A program made the translations under genes and the position numbers. A DNA stretch of 64,000 bases. It comes from JALYLC01 sp035696365 (GTDB lineage: Bacteria > Actinomycetota > Thermoleophilia > Gaiellales > JALYLC01). Below the pieces are notes generated by a model. The model was not told where the DNA came from, did no database searches, and saw only the letters and a list, made by a program, of their open reading frames with translations. Positions 28,069-35,812 of this stretch are shown piece by piece (within the stretch, counting starts at the first letter, position 1; each line of letters starts with the position of its first letter). The DNA is taken from contig DASRQS010000134.1 in assembly GCA_035696365.1 (NCBI GenBank), positions 62,001 to 126,000 on the forward strand, read 5' to 3'.

Positions 28069-28658
28069 GCTCCCGAGACCTGCTCGACCTCAACCGGGCG
28101 GCGCTGATCCTGATCGACGTGCAGCGCGAGTACTTCGCCGAGACGGGACCGCTGCGCATCCCCGACGGCCAGATGGTGCTCGCGAAGTTGCGCAACCTGC
28201 TCGAGGACTACCGCGAGGCGAACATGCCGATCGTGCACATCCGCCACGAGGAGGCTCCGGGCGCTCCGGTCTTCGCCATCGACGGCCCGCTCGTCGAGAC
28301 GATGCCCGACGTCGCGCCCCGCCACATCGAGCCGGTCGTCATCAAGCACGCGCCTGGCGCCTTCAGCGATACCGAGCTGAGCGCGGTGCTCGCCCAGCTG
28401 GCCGTGCGCAAGGTCGTGATCGCCGGGTTCATGACGCACATGTGCTGCGACACCACGGCGCGCCAGGCCCGAGAGCGCGGCCTGGACGTGGTCTTCCTGA
28501 CCGACGGCACGGCCACGCGCAGCCTCACCGTCGGAGATCGCACGATCCCCTACGACGACGTGCAGGCGGCCACGCTCGCGGCACAGGCAGACGGCTTCTC
28601 GTTGCTCGCCGACGTGAGCACGATCCGCGCCTCGCTGGCCGACGGCATGGGGTACTGA
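28065..28658 (+). CDS. Isochorismatase-family cysteine hydrolase
   Basis: 197 residues from a GTG that overlaps the dehydrogenase stop. The catalytic triad is Asp in LILIDVQREYF, Lys in PVVIKHAPGAF and Cys in GFMTHMCCDTTARQA, with the cis-peptide before the Cys region. The family cleaves C-N bonds of carbamoyl or amide substrates (N-carbamoylsarcosine, biuret, ureidoacrylate, nicotinamide) or isochorismate. The neighbouring nitrogen genes favour an amide/ureido substrate, but sequence alone does not fix it. Coupling to glutamate dehydrogenase suggests that the ammonia or amine released enters the glutamate pool. It converges on the glutamine-synthetase-like gene with 21 bases between. Confidence 0.92.
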   Translation: MSSRDLLDLNRAALILIDVQREYFAETGPLRIPDGQMVLAKLRNLLEDYREANMPIVHIRHEEAPGAPVFAIDGPLVETMPDVAPRHIEPVVIKHAPGAFSDTELSAVLAQLAVRKVVIAGFMTHMCCDTTARQARERGLDVVFLTDGTATRSLTVGDRTIPYDDVQAATLAAQADGFSLLADVSTIRASLADGMGY

Positions 28659-28679
28659 GCGAGAGCTTTGGGGTGCGGC

Positions 28680-30014
28680 TCAGAGGTGGTGCGCGTACTC
28701 CGCGAGGTCCCATTCGGGGACGTGCCGGTGGTAGCGCTCGAGCTCGTAGCGCTTGATCGAGAGGAACGTCTCGACGAGGTGGGCCCCCATCGCCTCGCGG
28801 AGGGGCGTGTCCGCCTCCAGCGCGTCCAGCGCGGCGTCGAGCGTGAGCGGGATCGGATCACCCTGCTCCTCCTCGGGCAGCTCGTAGACGAGGCCGGCCA
28901 CGGCCGCCGGGGGCGTCAGCTCTCGCTCGATGCCGTCGAGCCCGGCGAACAGCAGCGCGGCCGTCGCGAGATAGGGGTTGGCGGCGCCGTCGGCGAGCCG
29001 CATCTCGACCCGCGTGGCGCTGCCGCGCTCGGGCGGCACGCGCACCAGGCCGAAGCGGTTGTCATAGCCCCAGCAGGCGCGCGTCGGCACGAGCTCGTGC
29101 GGATCGATGCGGCGGTAGGCGTTGACGGTCGGGTTGAGGATCGCCATCAGGCCGGGCGCGTGCGCGATCACTCCGGCGATGAAGTGGCGCAGCAGCTCCG
29201 CGCAGCCCTCGTCGCCGGCGCTGTCGGTGAAGGCGTTGGCGCCGTCTTCGCCGCAGAGCGAGAGGTGAAGATGGAAGCCCGAGCCTGCGTCGCCGTTGAA
29301 CGGCTTGCCCATGAACGTGGCGAGCATGCCGTCGCGCGTGGCGAGATCCTTCACCGCGGCCTTGAAGCGGAAGGCGCGGTCCGCCGCGTCGAGCGCGTTC
29401 GAGTGGTTGAGGTTGATCTCCCACTGGCTCATGCCGTACTCGTGCGCTGCGCCGATCACGCCGAGCTCGGCGTCGTGCAGCGCCAGCAGCATGCGGTCCA
29501 GGATCCCGCGCGGATCGGCGTGGTCGCCCACGGTGTAGACGTGCGTCGGGTTCTCGACGTAGCGCGCCCACCCGCCCGCCGCGGTCTCGCTGGGCTCGAG
29601 CAGGTAGAACTCGAGCTCCGGCCCCATCACGGGCTCCAGCCCGCGCTCCGCGAACGCGGCCATGGCGCGCTTCAGCGTCGCGCGCGGATCGGCCCCGTAG
29701 GCCTCACCGTCCGCGGTCTGATCGGCCAGGCACCACGCGACCTCGGGCGCCCAGGGCAGGCGGACGAGCGTCTCGGGCAGCGGCCACACGTGAATGTCGC
29801 GAAAGCCGTGCTCGAAGCCCGACACGACGTTGTGCTGCAGGTCGACGGTCGAGATCGCCTTGCAGAACCCGAGACCGTGGGTGATCACGGTCGACTCGAA
29901 GAATTCGATCGGCACGTCCTTGCCGCGCAGCACGCCGTGCAGGTCGGGGTAGGTGACGCGCACGATGCGCACACCGTCCTCCGCGAGCGCCGCCAACCGA
30001 TCCGACTCCGTCAT
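28680..30014 (-). CDS. Glutamine-synthetase-family ligase, probable gamma-glutamyl-amine synthetase
   Basis: 444 residues. The N-terminal beta-grasp (VRVTYPDLHGVLRGKDVP) precedes the catalytic domain with MGPELEFYL (metal-binding Glu), WEINLNHSNAL, FMGKPFNGDAGSGFHLHLSL, NPTVNAYRRIDPHELVP and RVEMRLADGAANPYLATAALL. The family activates glutamate gamma-carboxylate with ATP and joins it to ammonia or an amine. The shortened region and the WGYDNRFGLVR variant of the usual ARNRS-A-RIP loop resemble gamma-glutamylpolyamine or related synthetases rather than housekeeping GlnA. The usual adenylylation-loop signature is not evident. GGAGG lies four bases before the ATG. Its function with the region's aminotransferase and hydrolases is inferred to be amine assimilation. 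Confidence 0.9.
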   Translation of the reverse strand: MTESDRLAALAEDGVRIVRVTYPDLHGVLRGKDVPIEFFESTVITHGLGFCKAISTVDLQHNVVSGFEHGFRDIHVWPLPETLVRLPWAPEVAWCLADQTADGEAYGADPRATLKRAMAAFAERGLEPVMGPELEFYLLEPSETAAGGWARYVENPTHVYTVGDHADPRGILDRMLLALHDAELGVIGAAHEYGMSQWEINLNHSNALDAADRAFRFKAAVKDLATRDGMLATFMGKPFNGDAGSGFHLHLSLCGEDGANAFTDSAGDEGCAELLRHFIAGVIAHAPGLMAILNPTVNAYRRIDPHELVPTRACWGYDNRFGLVRVPPERGSATRVEMRLADGAANPYLATAALLFAGLDGIERELTPPAAVAGLVYELPEEEQGDPIPLTLDAALDALEADTPLREAMGAHLVETFLSIKRYELERYHRHVPEWDLAEYAHHL

Positions 30015-30042
30015 CTCGCCTCCGCAGGCATCGTGGGCTCCT

Positions 30043-30065
30043 GGTGGTCGGGCGAGCCTACCACC
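30043..30065 (-). promoter_or_regulatory. Inverted repeat enclosing the -10 box of the ligase gene
   Basis: GGTGGT and ACCACC form a perfect 6-bp inverted repeat with 11 bases between. On the minus strand a TAGGCT box (30055-30060) overlaps one arm. It may be an operator, or the end hairpin of the upstream P450 transcript, though no U tract follows. Confidence 0.4.
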
Positions 30066-30068
30066 CGT

Positions 30069-31328
30069 TCAGGAGGCTTCGACGACCCGGACCGGCAGGC
30101 GCTTGAGGCCGTTCGTGAAGTTCGAGCGCAGGCGCGCGGGAGGCCCGGTCAGCTCGATCGACTCGAGCCGCGGCAGCAACTGCTCGAAGAGGATCGCCAT
30201 CTCGAGCCGGGCCAGGTGCGCGCCGAGGCAGAAATGCGGCCCGCCGCGACCGAAGGCGGCGTGCACGTCGCGCTTGCGCGTGAGGTCGAGCCGGTGCGGA
30301 TCGGGGAACGCCTCGGGGTCGCGGTTGGCCGCGGCGAACCACACGACGACGCGCTCTCCCGCGCGGATACGCACTCCCCGCAGCTCGGTGTCGGCCACGG
30401 CCGTGCGGCGGAAGTGCCAGACGGGCGAGGCGTAGCGGATCAGCTCGTCCACGGCAGTCGGCATCAGCGAGGGATCGGAGCGCAGCAGCTCGAGCTGATC
30501 GGGATGCTCCATCAGCGCGAGCATGCCGAGCGCCATGCCCTGACGGGTCGTCTCGTTGCCGGCCACGACGAGCAGTGCGAGGTTGTTGTCGAGGTCGTGC
30601 TGAGTCACTGGGCAGCCGGCGATCTCGGCGTTCGCGAGGATCGAGAGCAGATCGCTGCAGGGATGGCCCTTGCGCTCCTGGATCAGCGGCCGGCCCAGCT
30701 CGAGCAGCTCCGCGCCGGCCTCGGACCCGAACGGCAGGTACTTCGACTCCTCCGGCGTGAGCGTCGTCGGGGGCGTCAGGTCGGGGTCGGTCGGGACGAG
30801 CATTCGGTCGCCCAGCTCGACGAGCTTGTCGAGGTGCTCGTCCGGCACCCCGAGCATGTGACCGAGCACGCGAATCGGGATCGGCCCGGCGATCTCCTCG
30901 ACGAAGTCGAACTCGCCCTTCGGGAGCGTCTCGTCGAGCATGTTCCGGGTGAGCACGCGCAGGTAGTCGCCGTAGCGGTCGGACAGCGAGCGCGGTGTGA
31001 AGTCGCGTGCGAACATCCGCCGCCACTGCGAGTGCAGCGGGGGGTCGGTCTCCATGAAGTTGCGGCGAGCCTCGAGGACGTCCTCCGGAACCGGCTCGAT
31101 CAGGGCCGCGCCGCCGGCCTCCGAGGAGTACACCTCGGTGTCCTTGAGCACCTGGACGACGTCGTCGTAGCGCGTCACGCACCAGAAACCGTCACCGCCG
31201 GGCTCCGGATGCCGGAACACGGGTGCCTCGCGCTGCAGCAGCTCGAAGACGTCCCAGGGCTCTCGCTCGGCGAAGAGGTCATGGTCGAGCAGGTTGACGT
31301 CGTCCAAGGTCAGCGCACGGGTCGCCAT
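30069..31328 (-). CDS. Cytochrome P450
   Basis: 419 residues, soluble, typical for bacterial class I P450s. The oxygen-activation helix is LLVVAGNETTRQG, the ExxR motif is in the LLRSDPSLMPTAVDELIRY region, and the heme thiolate Cys367 sits in FGRGGPHFCLGAHLA. The family hydroxylates sterols, terpenes, fatty acids and similar substrates using ferredoxin-supplied electrons. No ferredoxin or reductase gene is adjacent. A motif set with HFRRTA and LTRKRDVHAAFG resembles actinobacterial sterol/fatty-acid CYPs, which is only suggestive. The ATG at 31328 is chosen over an extension to 31349 because a TACCCT box lies seven bases upstream. Confidence 0.95.
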   Translation of the reverse strand: MATRALTLDDVNLLDHDLFAEREPWDVFELLQREAPVFRHPEPGGDGFWCVTRYDDVVQVLKDTEVYSSEAGGAALIEPVPEDVLEARRNFMETDPPLHSQWRRMFARDFTPRSLSDRYGDYLRVLTRNMLDETLPKGEFDFVEEIAGPIPIRVLGHMLGVPDEHLDKLVELGDRMLVPTDPDLTPPTTLTPEESKYLPFGSEAGAELLELGRPLIQERKGHPCSDLLSILANAEIAGCPVTQHDLDNNLALLVVAGNETTRQGMALGMLALMEHPDQLELLRSDPSLMPTAVDELIRYASPVWHFRRTAVADTELRGVRIRAGERVVVWFAAANRDPEAFPDPHRLDLTRKRDVHAAFGRGGPHFCLGAHLARLEMAILFEQLLPRLESIELTGPPARLRSNFTNGLKRLPVRVVEAS

Positions 31329-31335
31329 GCGGCCA

Positions 31336-31341
31336 AGGGTA
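31336..31341 (-). promoter_or_regulatory. Leaderless-type -10 box for the P450
   Basis: TACCCT on the minus strand, seven bases from the ATG at 31328. It is divergent from the FAH-family gene. Confidence 0.5.
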
Positions 31342-31363
31342 GCCTGCACGGGGGCGAATCACG

Positions 31364-31369
31364 AGGAGG
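31364..31369 (+). promoter_or_regulatory. Ribosome-binding site fixing a TTG start
   Basis: AGGAGG, six bases before the TTG at 31376. There is no ATG or GTG option that would keep the conserved N-terminus. Confidence 0.7.
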
Positions 31370-31375
31370 CGCACG

Positions 31376-32206
31376 TTGAAGGCAGTCCGTTACCGCACCG
31401 GGCCCAGCGAGTACCGCATCGGGCGGCTCGAGGGGGATGAGATCGTCGACGCCGGTCCGGCGGGCGAGCAGGGATTCGTCCCCACACGCGCCGCCTGGAC
31501 GGAGCTGGCGGCGGCCGACGGCCCTCGCAGGCCGCTCGCCGCGGTCACGCTCGCGCACCCCGTCGTGCCGCGCAAGCTCATCTGCATCGGCCTCAACTAC
31601 CGCGACCACGCGGAGGAGTCGGAGCTCGACCTGCCCGAGGTGCCGGTCATCTTCGCGAAGTGGTCCACCTCACTGATCGGCCACGGCCAGGCGATCGTGA
31701 TCCCGCGCGAGGAGACGCGGCCCGATTACGAGGGCGAGGTCGCCGTCGTGATCGGAGAGCAGGTCTACCGCGCAACCGGTGCAGCCGCGCGCTCGGCCGT
31801 CGGCGCGTACACGTGCTTCCACGACGTCTCGGGTCGCCGCGCGCAACTCGAGACGCCGTTGCGGCAGTTCACCTACGGCAAGAGCTTCGACACCTTCGGG
31901 CCGATGGGGCCGTGGCTCGTGGACTCCGACGGCATCGATCTCGGCGCGCTCGACATCGAGACGGTCGTCTCCGGCGAGACGCTGCAGCGCTCCAACACGA
32001 AGAACCTGATCTTCGGCGTCGAGGCGCTCGTCGAGTACGCGTCACGCGGCACCACGCTGGAGCCGGGTGATGTCATCGCCACGGGCACGCCGGGCGGCGT
32101 CGGCGACGCTCGCGATCCCAAGCGCTACCTGCGTGAGGGCGACGTCGTCGACATCACGGTGAGCGGCGTCGGCACGCTCAGCAATCCGGTGACGCTCGAG
32201 CGCTGA
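31376..32206 (+). CDS. Fumarylacetoacetate hydrolase (FAH) family enzyme
   Basis: 276 residues from a TTG start behind a perfect AGGAGG. The C-terminal FAH domain begins at about residue 68 (LICIGLNYRDHAEES). Metal-binding residues are visible in RPDYEGEVAVVIG (Glu-x-Glu) and GYTCFHDVSGR-like AYTCFHDVS (Asp), and the conserved KSFDTFGPMGPWLV and IATGTPGGVG loops are present. Members hydrolyse or decarboxylate 3-oxo acids such as acylpyruvates, oxaloacetate and fumarylacetoacetate. The closest-looking group is the bacterial acylpyruvase/2-hydroxyhepta-diene-dioate type. A divergent P450 next door might make it part of an aromatic or lipid degradation route, but there is no direct proof. Confidence 0.92.
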   Translation: MKAVRYRTGPSEYRIGRLEGDEIVDAGPAGEQGFVPTRAAWTELAAADGPRRPLAAVTLAHPVVPRKLICIGLNYRDHAEESELDLPEVPVIFAKWSTSLIGHGQAIVIPREETRPDYEGEVAVVIGEQVYRATGAAARSAVGAYTCFHDVSGRRAQLETPLRQFTYGKSFDTFGPMGPWLVDSDGIDLGALDIETVVSGETLQRSNTKNLIFGVEALVEYASRGTTLEPGDVIATGTPGGVGDARDPKRYLREGDVVDITVSGVGTLSNPVTLER

Positions 32207-32221
32207 GCTCACAACTGGTTC

Positions 32222-32902
32222 TCAGTCGGCGCGGCGGAGGCGGGCGGCCGAGCCATGCAGCGCGCGCACGAGCTCGTGACCGCAGGCCACGAGATCGAGC
32301 GCGTCCCCCAGCCGTGCGCTCGCCTCGAGCGCGGGCGGCGGCACGATGCGCTCGTGCCGCCCGAAGCGCAGGCGCACGCCCTGGATCCCGAGCTGCTCGC
32401 CCACGATCCAGACCGGCACCTTGACGCCGGCCGACAGCCAGTCACCGAGCCGCCGCGCGTCCGCGCCGCGGCCGAGCACGTCGACGCCGTCGAGGCCGTC
32501 GAATGCACCCTCGCCCTCGCTGCCGAGTGCCATCGCCAAGCGCCACGGATCGGTGCGCAGGTCGGCGAGGTCGCACACGCTCGCGATCCCGGCCAGCGCG
32601 CTCGCCAGCTCGTCACCGCAGAGCGCGGAGTCGAGCACGACATCGGGGCACGCGAGTGCGAGTTGCTCCGCGATCGCCACGGGCGCGGCTTCGGGAATCC
32701 AGGCCACGGGCTCTCCGGCCGACGTCGCGATGGAGCACGCGCTGCGCACATCCGCCGGCGTCCCGTTGGCGTCGATGCGCACGATCGCGGCCGGCAGGTC
32801 GCCCTCGAGCGACGCGAGGCCGCGCCTCAGCGCCCAAGCCGGGCTGTCGAGCGCGACGAGGCTCAGCGATGCACGGCCGAAAGCGGGGCGGGGCGACTGC
32901 AT
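32222..32902 (-). CDS. Unknown 226-residue cytoplasmic protein
   Basis: The frame begins at an ATG (QSPRPAFGRASLSLVAL), 34 bases after the upstream hydrolase gene, and ends facing the FAH gene. It alternates strands and helices like an alpha/beta barrel or Rossmann-type fold (PAAIVRIDANGTPADV, EPVAWIPEAAPVAIAEQLAL, VPVWIVGEQLGIQGVRLRFG), with a late LVACGHELVRALHG. There are two possible sugar/phosphate-like GxG turns but no catalytic motif I can name. Same direction as the alpha/beta hydrolase, so probably the same operon. Function not assigned. Confidence 0.65.
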   Translation of the reverse strand: MQSPRPAFGRASLSLVALDSPAWALRRGLASLEGDLPAAIVRIDANGTPADVRSACSIATSAGEPVAWIPEAAPVAIAEQLALACPDVVLDSALCGDELASALAGIASVCDLADLRTDPWRLAMALGSEGEGAFDGLDGVDVLGRGADARRLGDWLSAGVKVPVWIVGEQLGIQGVRLRFGRHERIVPPPALEASARLGDALDLVACGHELVRALHGSAARLRRAD

Positions 32903-32936
32903 GTGAAAGGAATTCGCGCGAGCGGCCGGGTCGGAT

Positions 32937-33734
32937 TCATCCGACGGTAGAGATGAACTGAAAGACAACAGTTTCCCAGCGCTCGGGCTGGTCCAGGTGG
33001 ACGTCGTGGCCGGCCTCTTCGATCTCCGCGAGCCCCGCGCGGGGCAGGAGGTCGAGCATGCGCCGGGTCTCGCCGGAGGGCGCGCCGTCGGCCGCCCGGA
33101 CGACCAGGACCGGGCACCGGATGCTCGCCCACTCGTCCCAGTGGCTCCGCGCCTCGGCTCCGGCCAGTGCGGCCAGCAGCACAGCGGGCTCGAAGGCCGG
33201 CCACAGCCCGTCGCGCCGCTGCTCGAGGCCCGCGCTCCACGCGCGCGCCCGCAACGTGTCGCCGCCGAAGAACGCCTGCGCGTGGTCGCTCGTCGGAAAC
33301 GGCAGCGGCCAGGAGGCGAGCCAGCGGCGCACACTGGCGACCGCCTCCCGGTCCGAGGCGGGTGTGGCCTCGGCAATCACGAGCGCGCGAACCAGGTCGG
33401 GGCGGCGTGCCGCGAGCAGCAAGGCCGTGATCCCGCCGAACGACTGGCCGACGACGACTGCTGGTGCGAGCGACAGGTGCTCGAGCCACGACTCCGCGTC
33501 CCTGACGAAGGCGTCCGGCGTCAGGTCCTGGGGCCGGCGCTCGCTGCGGCCGTGCCCGCGCGCGTCAGGTGCGAGGACACGGTGCGCACCCGAGAGCCAC
33601 GCCGCTGTCGAGTCCCACTCCCGCGCGTGGCCTGCGAGGCCGTGCAGCAGCAGCACGGAGGGTCCCTCGCTGCCGTAGTCGGCGCACGCCAAGCGGGCTC
33701 CGTCGCGCTCCAGCCGATGCCAGCGGACATCCAC
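32937..33734 (-). CDS. Alpha/beta-hydrolase-fold enzyme
   Basis: 265 residues. The oxyanion region is LLLHGLAGHAREWD, the nucleophile elbow is VVVGQSFGGIT (GxSxG), the acid is probably Asp in VLVVRAADGAPSG, and the catalytic His is in EEAGHDVHLDQP. This is a standard cytoplasmic esterase/lactonase/haloperoxidase-like hydrolase; the substrate is unknown. The GTG at 33734 is preferred because a TAGGGT box lies eight bases upstream. Its promoter overlaps that of the divergent flavoprotein, only 27 bases separating the two start codons. Confidence 0.9.
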   Translation of the reverse strand: MDVRWHRLERDGARLACADYGSEGPSVLLLHGLAGHAREWDSTAAWLSGAHRVLAPDARGHGRSERRPQDLTPDAFVRDAESWLEHLSLAPAVVVGQSFGGITALLLAARRPDLVRALVIAEATPASDREAVASVRRWLASWPLPFPTSDHAQAFFGGDTLRARAWSAGLEQRRDGLWPAFEPAVLLAALAGAEARSHWDEWASIRCPVLVVRAADGAPSGETRRMLDLLPRAGLAEIEEAGHDVHLDQPERWETVVFQFISTVG

Positions 33735-33742
33735 GCGCCAGG

Positions 33743-33755
33743 ACCCTAATACCCT
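33743..33755. promoter_or_regulatory. Back-to-back leaderless -10 boxes
   Basis: TAGGGT (minus strand, 33743-33748) serves the hydrolase. TACCCT (plus strand, 33750-33755) serves the flavoprotein, with gaps of 8 and 6 bases to the starts. Only one base separates the boxes, so polymerase can probably occupy one direction at a time. Confidence 0.55.
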
Positions 33756-33761
33756 GTCGCC

Positions 33762-34964
33762 GTGCCCGAGCGGAGCTGCGACGTCCTCGTGATCGGTTCC
33801 GGCGTCGCCGGGCTGACTGCCGCGCTCTCGGCCGCCGACGCCGGCGCGCGCGTGGTGCTGGCGACCAAGCTCGGGCTCGCGTCGTCCAACACCGCCAAGG
33901 CGCAGGGCGGCATCCAGGCTGCGCTCGGGGATGACGACGCGCCCTCCGTGCACGCCGAGGACGTGATGCACAGCTCGCACGAGACGGCGAACCCGGCGCT
34001 CGTCGCCGCACTGACCGACGAGGCGCCCGCCGCCATCGAGCGGCTCGAGCGCTTCGGCGTGGCGTTCACGCACGACGCCGACGGCCGCTACCGGCTCGCG
34101 CGCTGCGGCGGGGCGACGCGCAAGCGGCTGCTGCAGGTCGGCGACCGCACCGGGCACGCCATCGCGACTGCACTGCGCGCCGCCGTCGGCTCCGGCGATC
34201 GCATCGAGACCCTCGACCACGCGCCGCTGCTCGCGCTCGACCAAGCCGCCTCTGGCTGGCGCGCGACGCTTGCACAGCGCACTGGCGAGAGCGTCTCGGT
34301 GACGACGGGCGCGGTCGTGCTCGCTGCCGGGGGTCGCTGCTTTGCGGAGGCCAAGCGGCTCGGCACGTTCTCCACGAACGCCACGGGCGCGACGGGCGAG
34401 GTCACCGAGATCGCGCTGGCCGCCGGCTGCGAGGCGCGCGACCTGGATGCGCTGCAGTACCACCCGAACGGCGGCCTCTGGCCGACGTCGCTCCAGGGGT
34501 ACTCGATCCCCGAGACGACGCGCGCCTACGGCGCCGTACTGCTCAACGCGCATGGCGAGCGCTTCGTCGACGAGCTCGGCGGCCGCGACGTCGTGGCAGC
34601 CGCCATCGTGCGCGAGTGCGACGAAGGGCGCGGCCTGACCACGCCCGAGGGCAGGCCGTCGGTGCTGCTCGACTGCCGCCCCATCGCGCTGGCCGACGCG
34701 GAGATCTCGCTGCCCTACATGCTCAAGCGCTACCGCGCCGCCGGCATCGACCCGCTCGCGGAACCGATCCACACCTATCCCGTCCTGCACTACCAGAATG
34801 GCGGCCTCGTGATCGACGAGCAAGGCGCGACGACGGTCGGCGGGCTGTACGCCGCGGGTGAGATCGCGGGCGGCGTGCACGGCCGCAATCGCATGATGGG
34901 CAACTCCCTGCTCGACGGCTCGGTCTTCGGCTGGCGCGCGGGCCGCGCCGCCGCTGCGGCCTGA
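33762..34964 (+). CDS. FAD-dependent oxidoreductase of the NadB/SdhA flavoprotein family
   Basis: 400 residues. The FAD-binding GxGxxG is in DVLVIGSGVAGLTAAL, followed by NTAKAQGGIQAAL, the substrate-region QYHPNG histidine, and the closing GGVHGRNRMMGNSLLDGSVFG typical of L-aspartate oxidase and fumarate reductase/succinate dehydrogenase flavoproteins. It is some 130 residues shorter than E. coli NadB because the C-terminal helical domain is absent. nadA and nadC are not nearby, so a NAD-biosynthesis role is doubtful. It stands directly upstream of phosphosulfolactate synthase in the same direction, so oxidation of a hydroxy- or amino-acid intermediate there is a testable guess. Confidence 0.85.
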   Translation: MPERSCDVLVIGSGVAGLTAALSAADAGARVVLATKLGLASSNTAKAQGGIQAALGDDDAPSVHAEDVMHSSHETANPALVAALTDEAPAAIERLERFGVAFTHDADGRYRLARCGGATRKRLLQVGDRTGHAIATALRAAVGSGDRIETLDHAPLLALDQAASGWRATLAQRTGESVSVTTGAVVLAAGGRCFAEAKRLGTFSTNATGATGEVTEIALAAGCEARDLDALQYHPNGGLWPTSLQGYSIPETTRAYGAVLLNAHGERFVDELGGRDVVAAAIVRECDEGRGLTTPEGRPSVLLDCRPIALADAEISLPYMLKRYRAAGIDPLAEPIHTYPVLHYQNGGLVIDEQGATTVGGLYAAGEIAGGVHGRNRMMGNSLLDGSVFGWRAGRAAAAA

Positions 34965-34973
34965 TCCCTATCT

Positions 34974-34988
34974 AGAAGCAGTGCTTCT
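34974..34988. repeat. Hairpin AGAAGC-AGT-GCTTCT
   Basis: A perfect 6-bp inverted repeat ten bases after the flavoprotein stop. It could end that transcript weakly or act as an upstream site for the comA promoter. Confidence 0.45.
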
Positions 34989-34995
34989 CCCGCCC

Positions 34996-35018
34996 ATCAG
35001 TCTGGAGACTGATACTCT
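34996..35018 (+). promoter_or_regulatory. comA promoter with operator-like palindrome
   Basis: ATCAGTC-tgga-GACTGAT (34996-35013) is a perfect 7-bp inverted repeat whose last base is the first of the -10 box TACTCT (35013-35018), eight bases before the ATG. No usable -35 exists, so a regulator probably binds here. Confidence 0.55.
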
Positions 35019-35026
35019 CGGCTGCG

Positions 35027-35812
35027 ATGAGCATCTCGGGCACCGCCAACGGCTTCTTGGACCTGCCGATCCGTCCTGCCAAGCCGCGCGACACCGGCGT
35101 CACGCACGTCATGGACAAGGGCCTGACGCCCGTGCAGATCGAAGGCCTGATGTCCACTGCGGGCGACTACGTGGACATCGTCAAGCTCGGCTGGGGCACG
35201 TCGTACGTGACGCAGAACCTGCGCGAGAAGCTGGCGCTCTACCGCGCCCTCGGCATTCCCGTGATCTGCGGCGGCACGCTGTTCGAGATCGCCGAGGTGC
35301 GTGGCAAGCTCGACGGCTACCGCAGCTGGCTGAGCGAGAACGGCTTCGAGAGCGTCGAGGTGTCCGACGGCACGATCGATTTGCCGCGCGAGCGCAAGCT
35401 CGAGATCATCGAGATGTTGGCGAAGGACTTCCGCGTGCTCTCGGAGGTCGGCTCGAAGGATGCCGAGGCGATCTTCGCGCCCTACCAGTGGGTCGAGTGG
35501 ATCCGCGAGGAGCTTGGCGCAGGCGCCTGGAAGGTCATCACGGAGGCGCGCGAGTCCGGCACGGCCGGCATCTTCCGCGGCAGCGGCGAGGTGCGCAGCG
35601 GGCTGATCGACGAGATCGTCCACGAGCTGCCGGTCGAACGGCTGCTCTTCGAGGCGCCGCAGAAGTCGCAGCAGGCCTGGTTCATCCGGCAGTTCGGCCC
35701 CGAGGTCAACCTCGGCAACATCCCGCCGGACGAGGTCATCCCGCTCGAGACGCTACGGCTCGGGCTGCGGTCCGACACGATGAGCGCATTGCTGCTCGAC
35801 GTCAAAGCCTGA
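35027..35812 (+). CDS. comA: Phosphosulfolactate synthase
   Basis: 261 residues, a TIM-barrel enzyme of the ComA family. It adds sulfite to phosphoenolpyruvate to give (2R)-phospho-3-sulfolactate. Family motifs include KPRDTGVTHVMDKGL at the start, VDIVKLGWGTSYV, PVICGGTLFEIA, GFESVEVSDGTIDL, and FEAPQKSQQAWFIRQFG with GNIPPDEVIPLETLRLGLR near the end. In methanogens this is the first step to coenzyme M; in Bacillus spores it leads to sulfolactate. Plant and fungal HSA32 proteins share the fold, so sequence alone does not prove the reaction, but a sulfite-forming APS reductase lies 0.9 kb downstream. The next gene starts inside its stop. Confidence 0.92.
   Translation: MSISGTANGFLDLPIRPAKPRDTGVTHVMDKGLTPVQIEGLMSTAGDYVDIVKLGWGTSYVTQNLREKLALYRALGIPVICGGTLFEIAEVRGKLDGYRSWLSENGFESVEVSDGTIDLPRERKLEIIEMLAKDFRVLSEVGSKDAEAIFAPYQWVEWIREELGAGAWKVITEARESGTAGIFRGSGEVRSGLIDEIVHELPVERLLFEAPQKSQQAWFIRQFGPEVNLGNIPPDEVIPLETLRLGLRSDTMSALLLDVKA

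Noticed and set aside
28668..31379. A 903-codon open frame opposite the glutamine-synthetase-like and P450 genes
   Set aside because: Spans two well-supported minus-strand genes and the gap between them; low-complexity composition and no recognisable domain.
32937..34880. Extension of the alpha/beta hydrolase to a 647-residue protein
   Set aside because: The extra N-terminal part is antisense to the flavoprotein; hydrolase homology begins only at about 33725 and a -10 box precedes the GTG at 33734.
33762..34964. Calling the flavoprotein L-aspartate oxidase (nadB)
   Set aside because: The C-terminal domain is missing and nadA/nadC are not nearby; family-level naming is safer.
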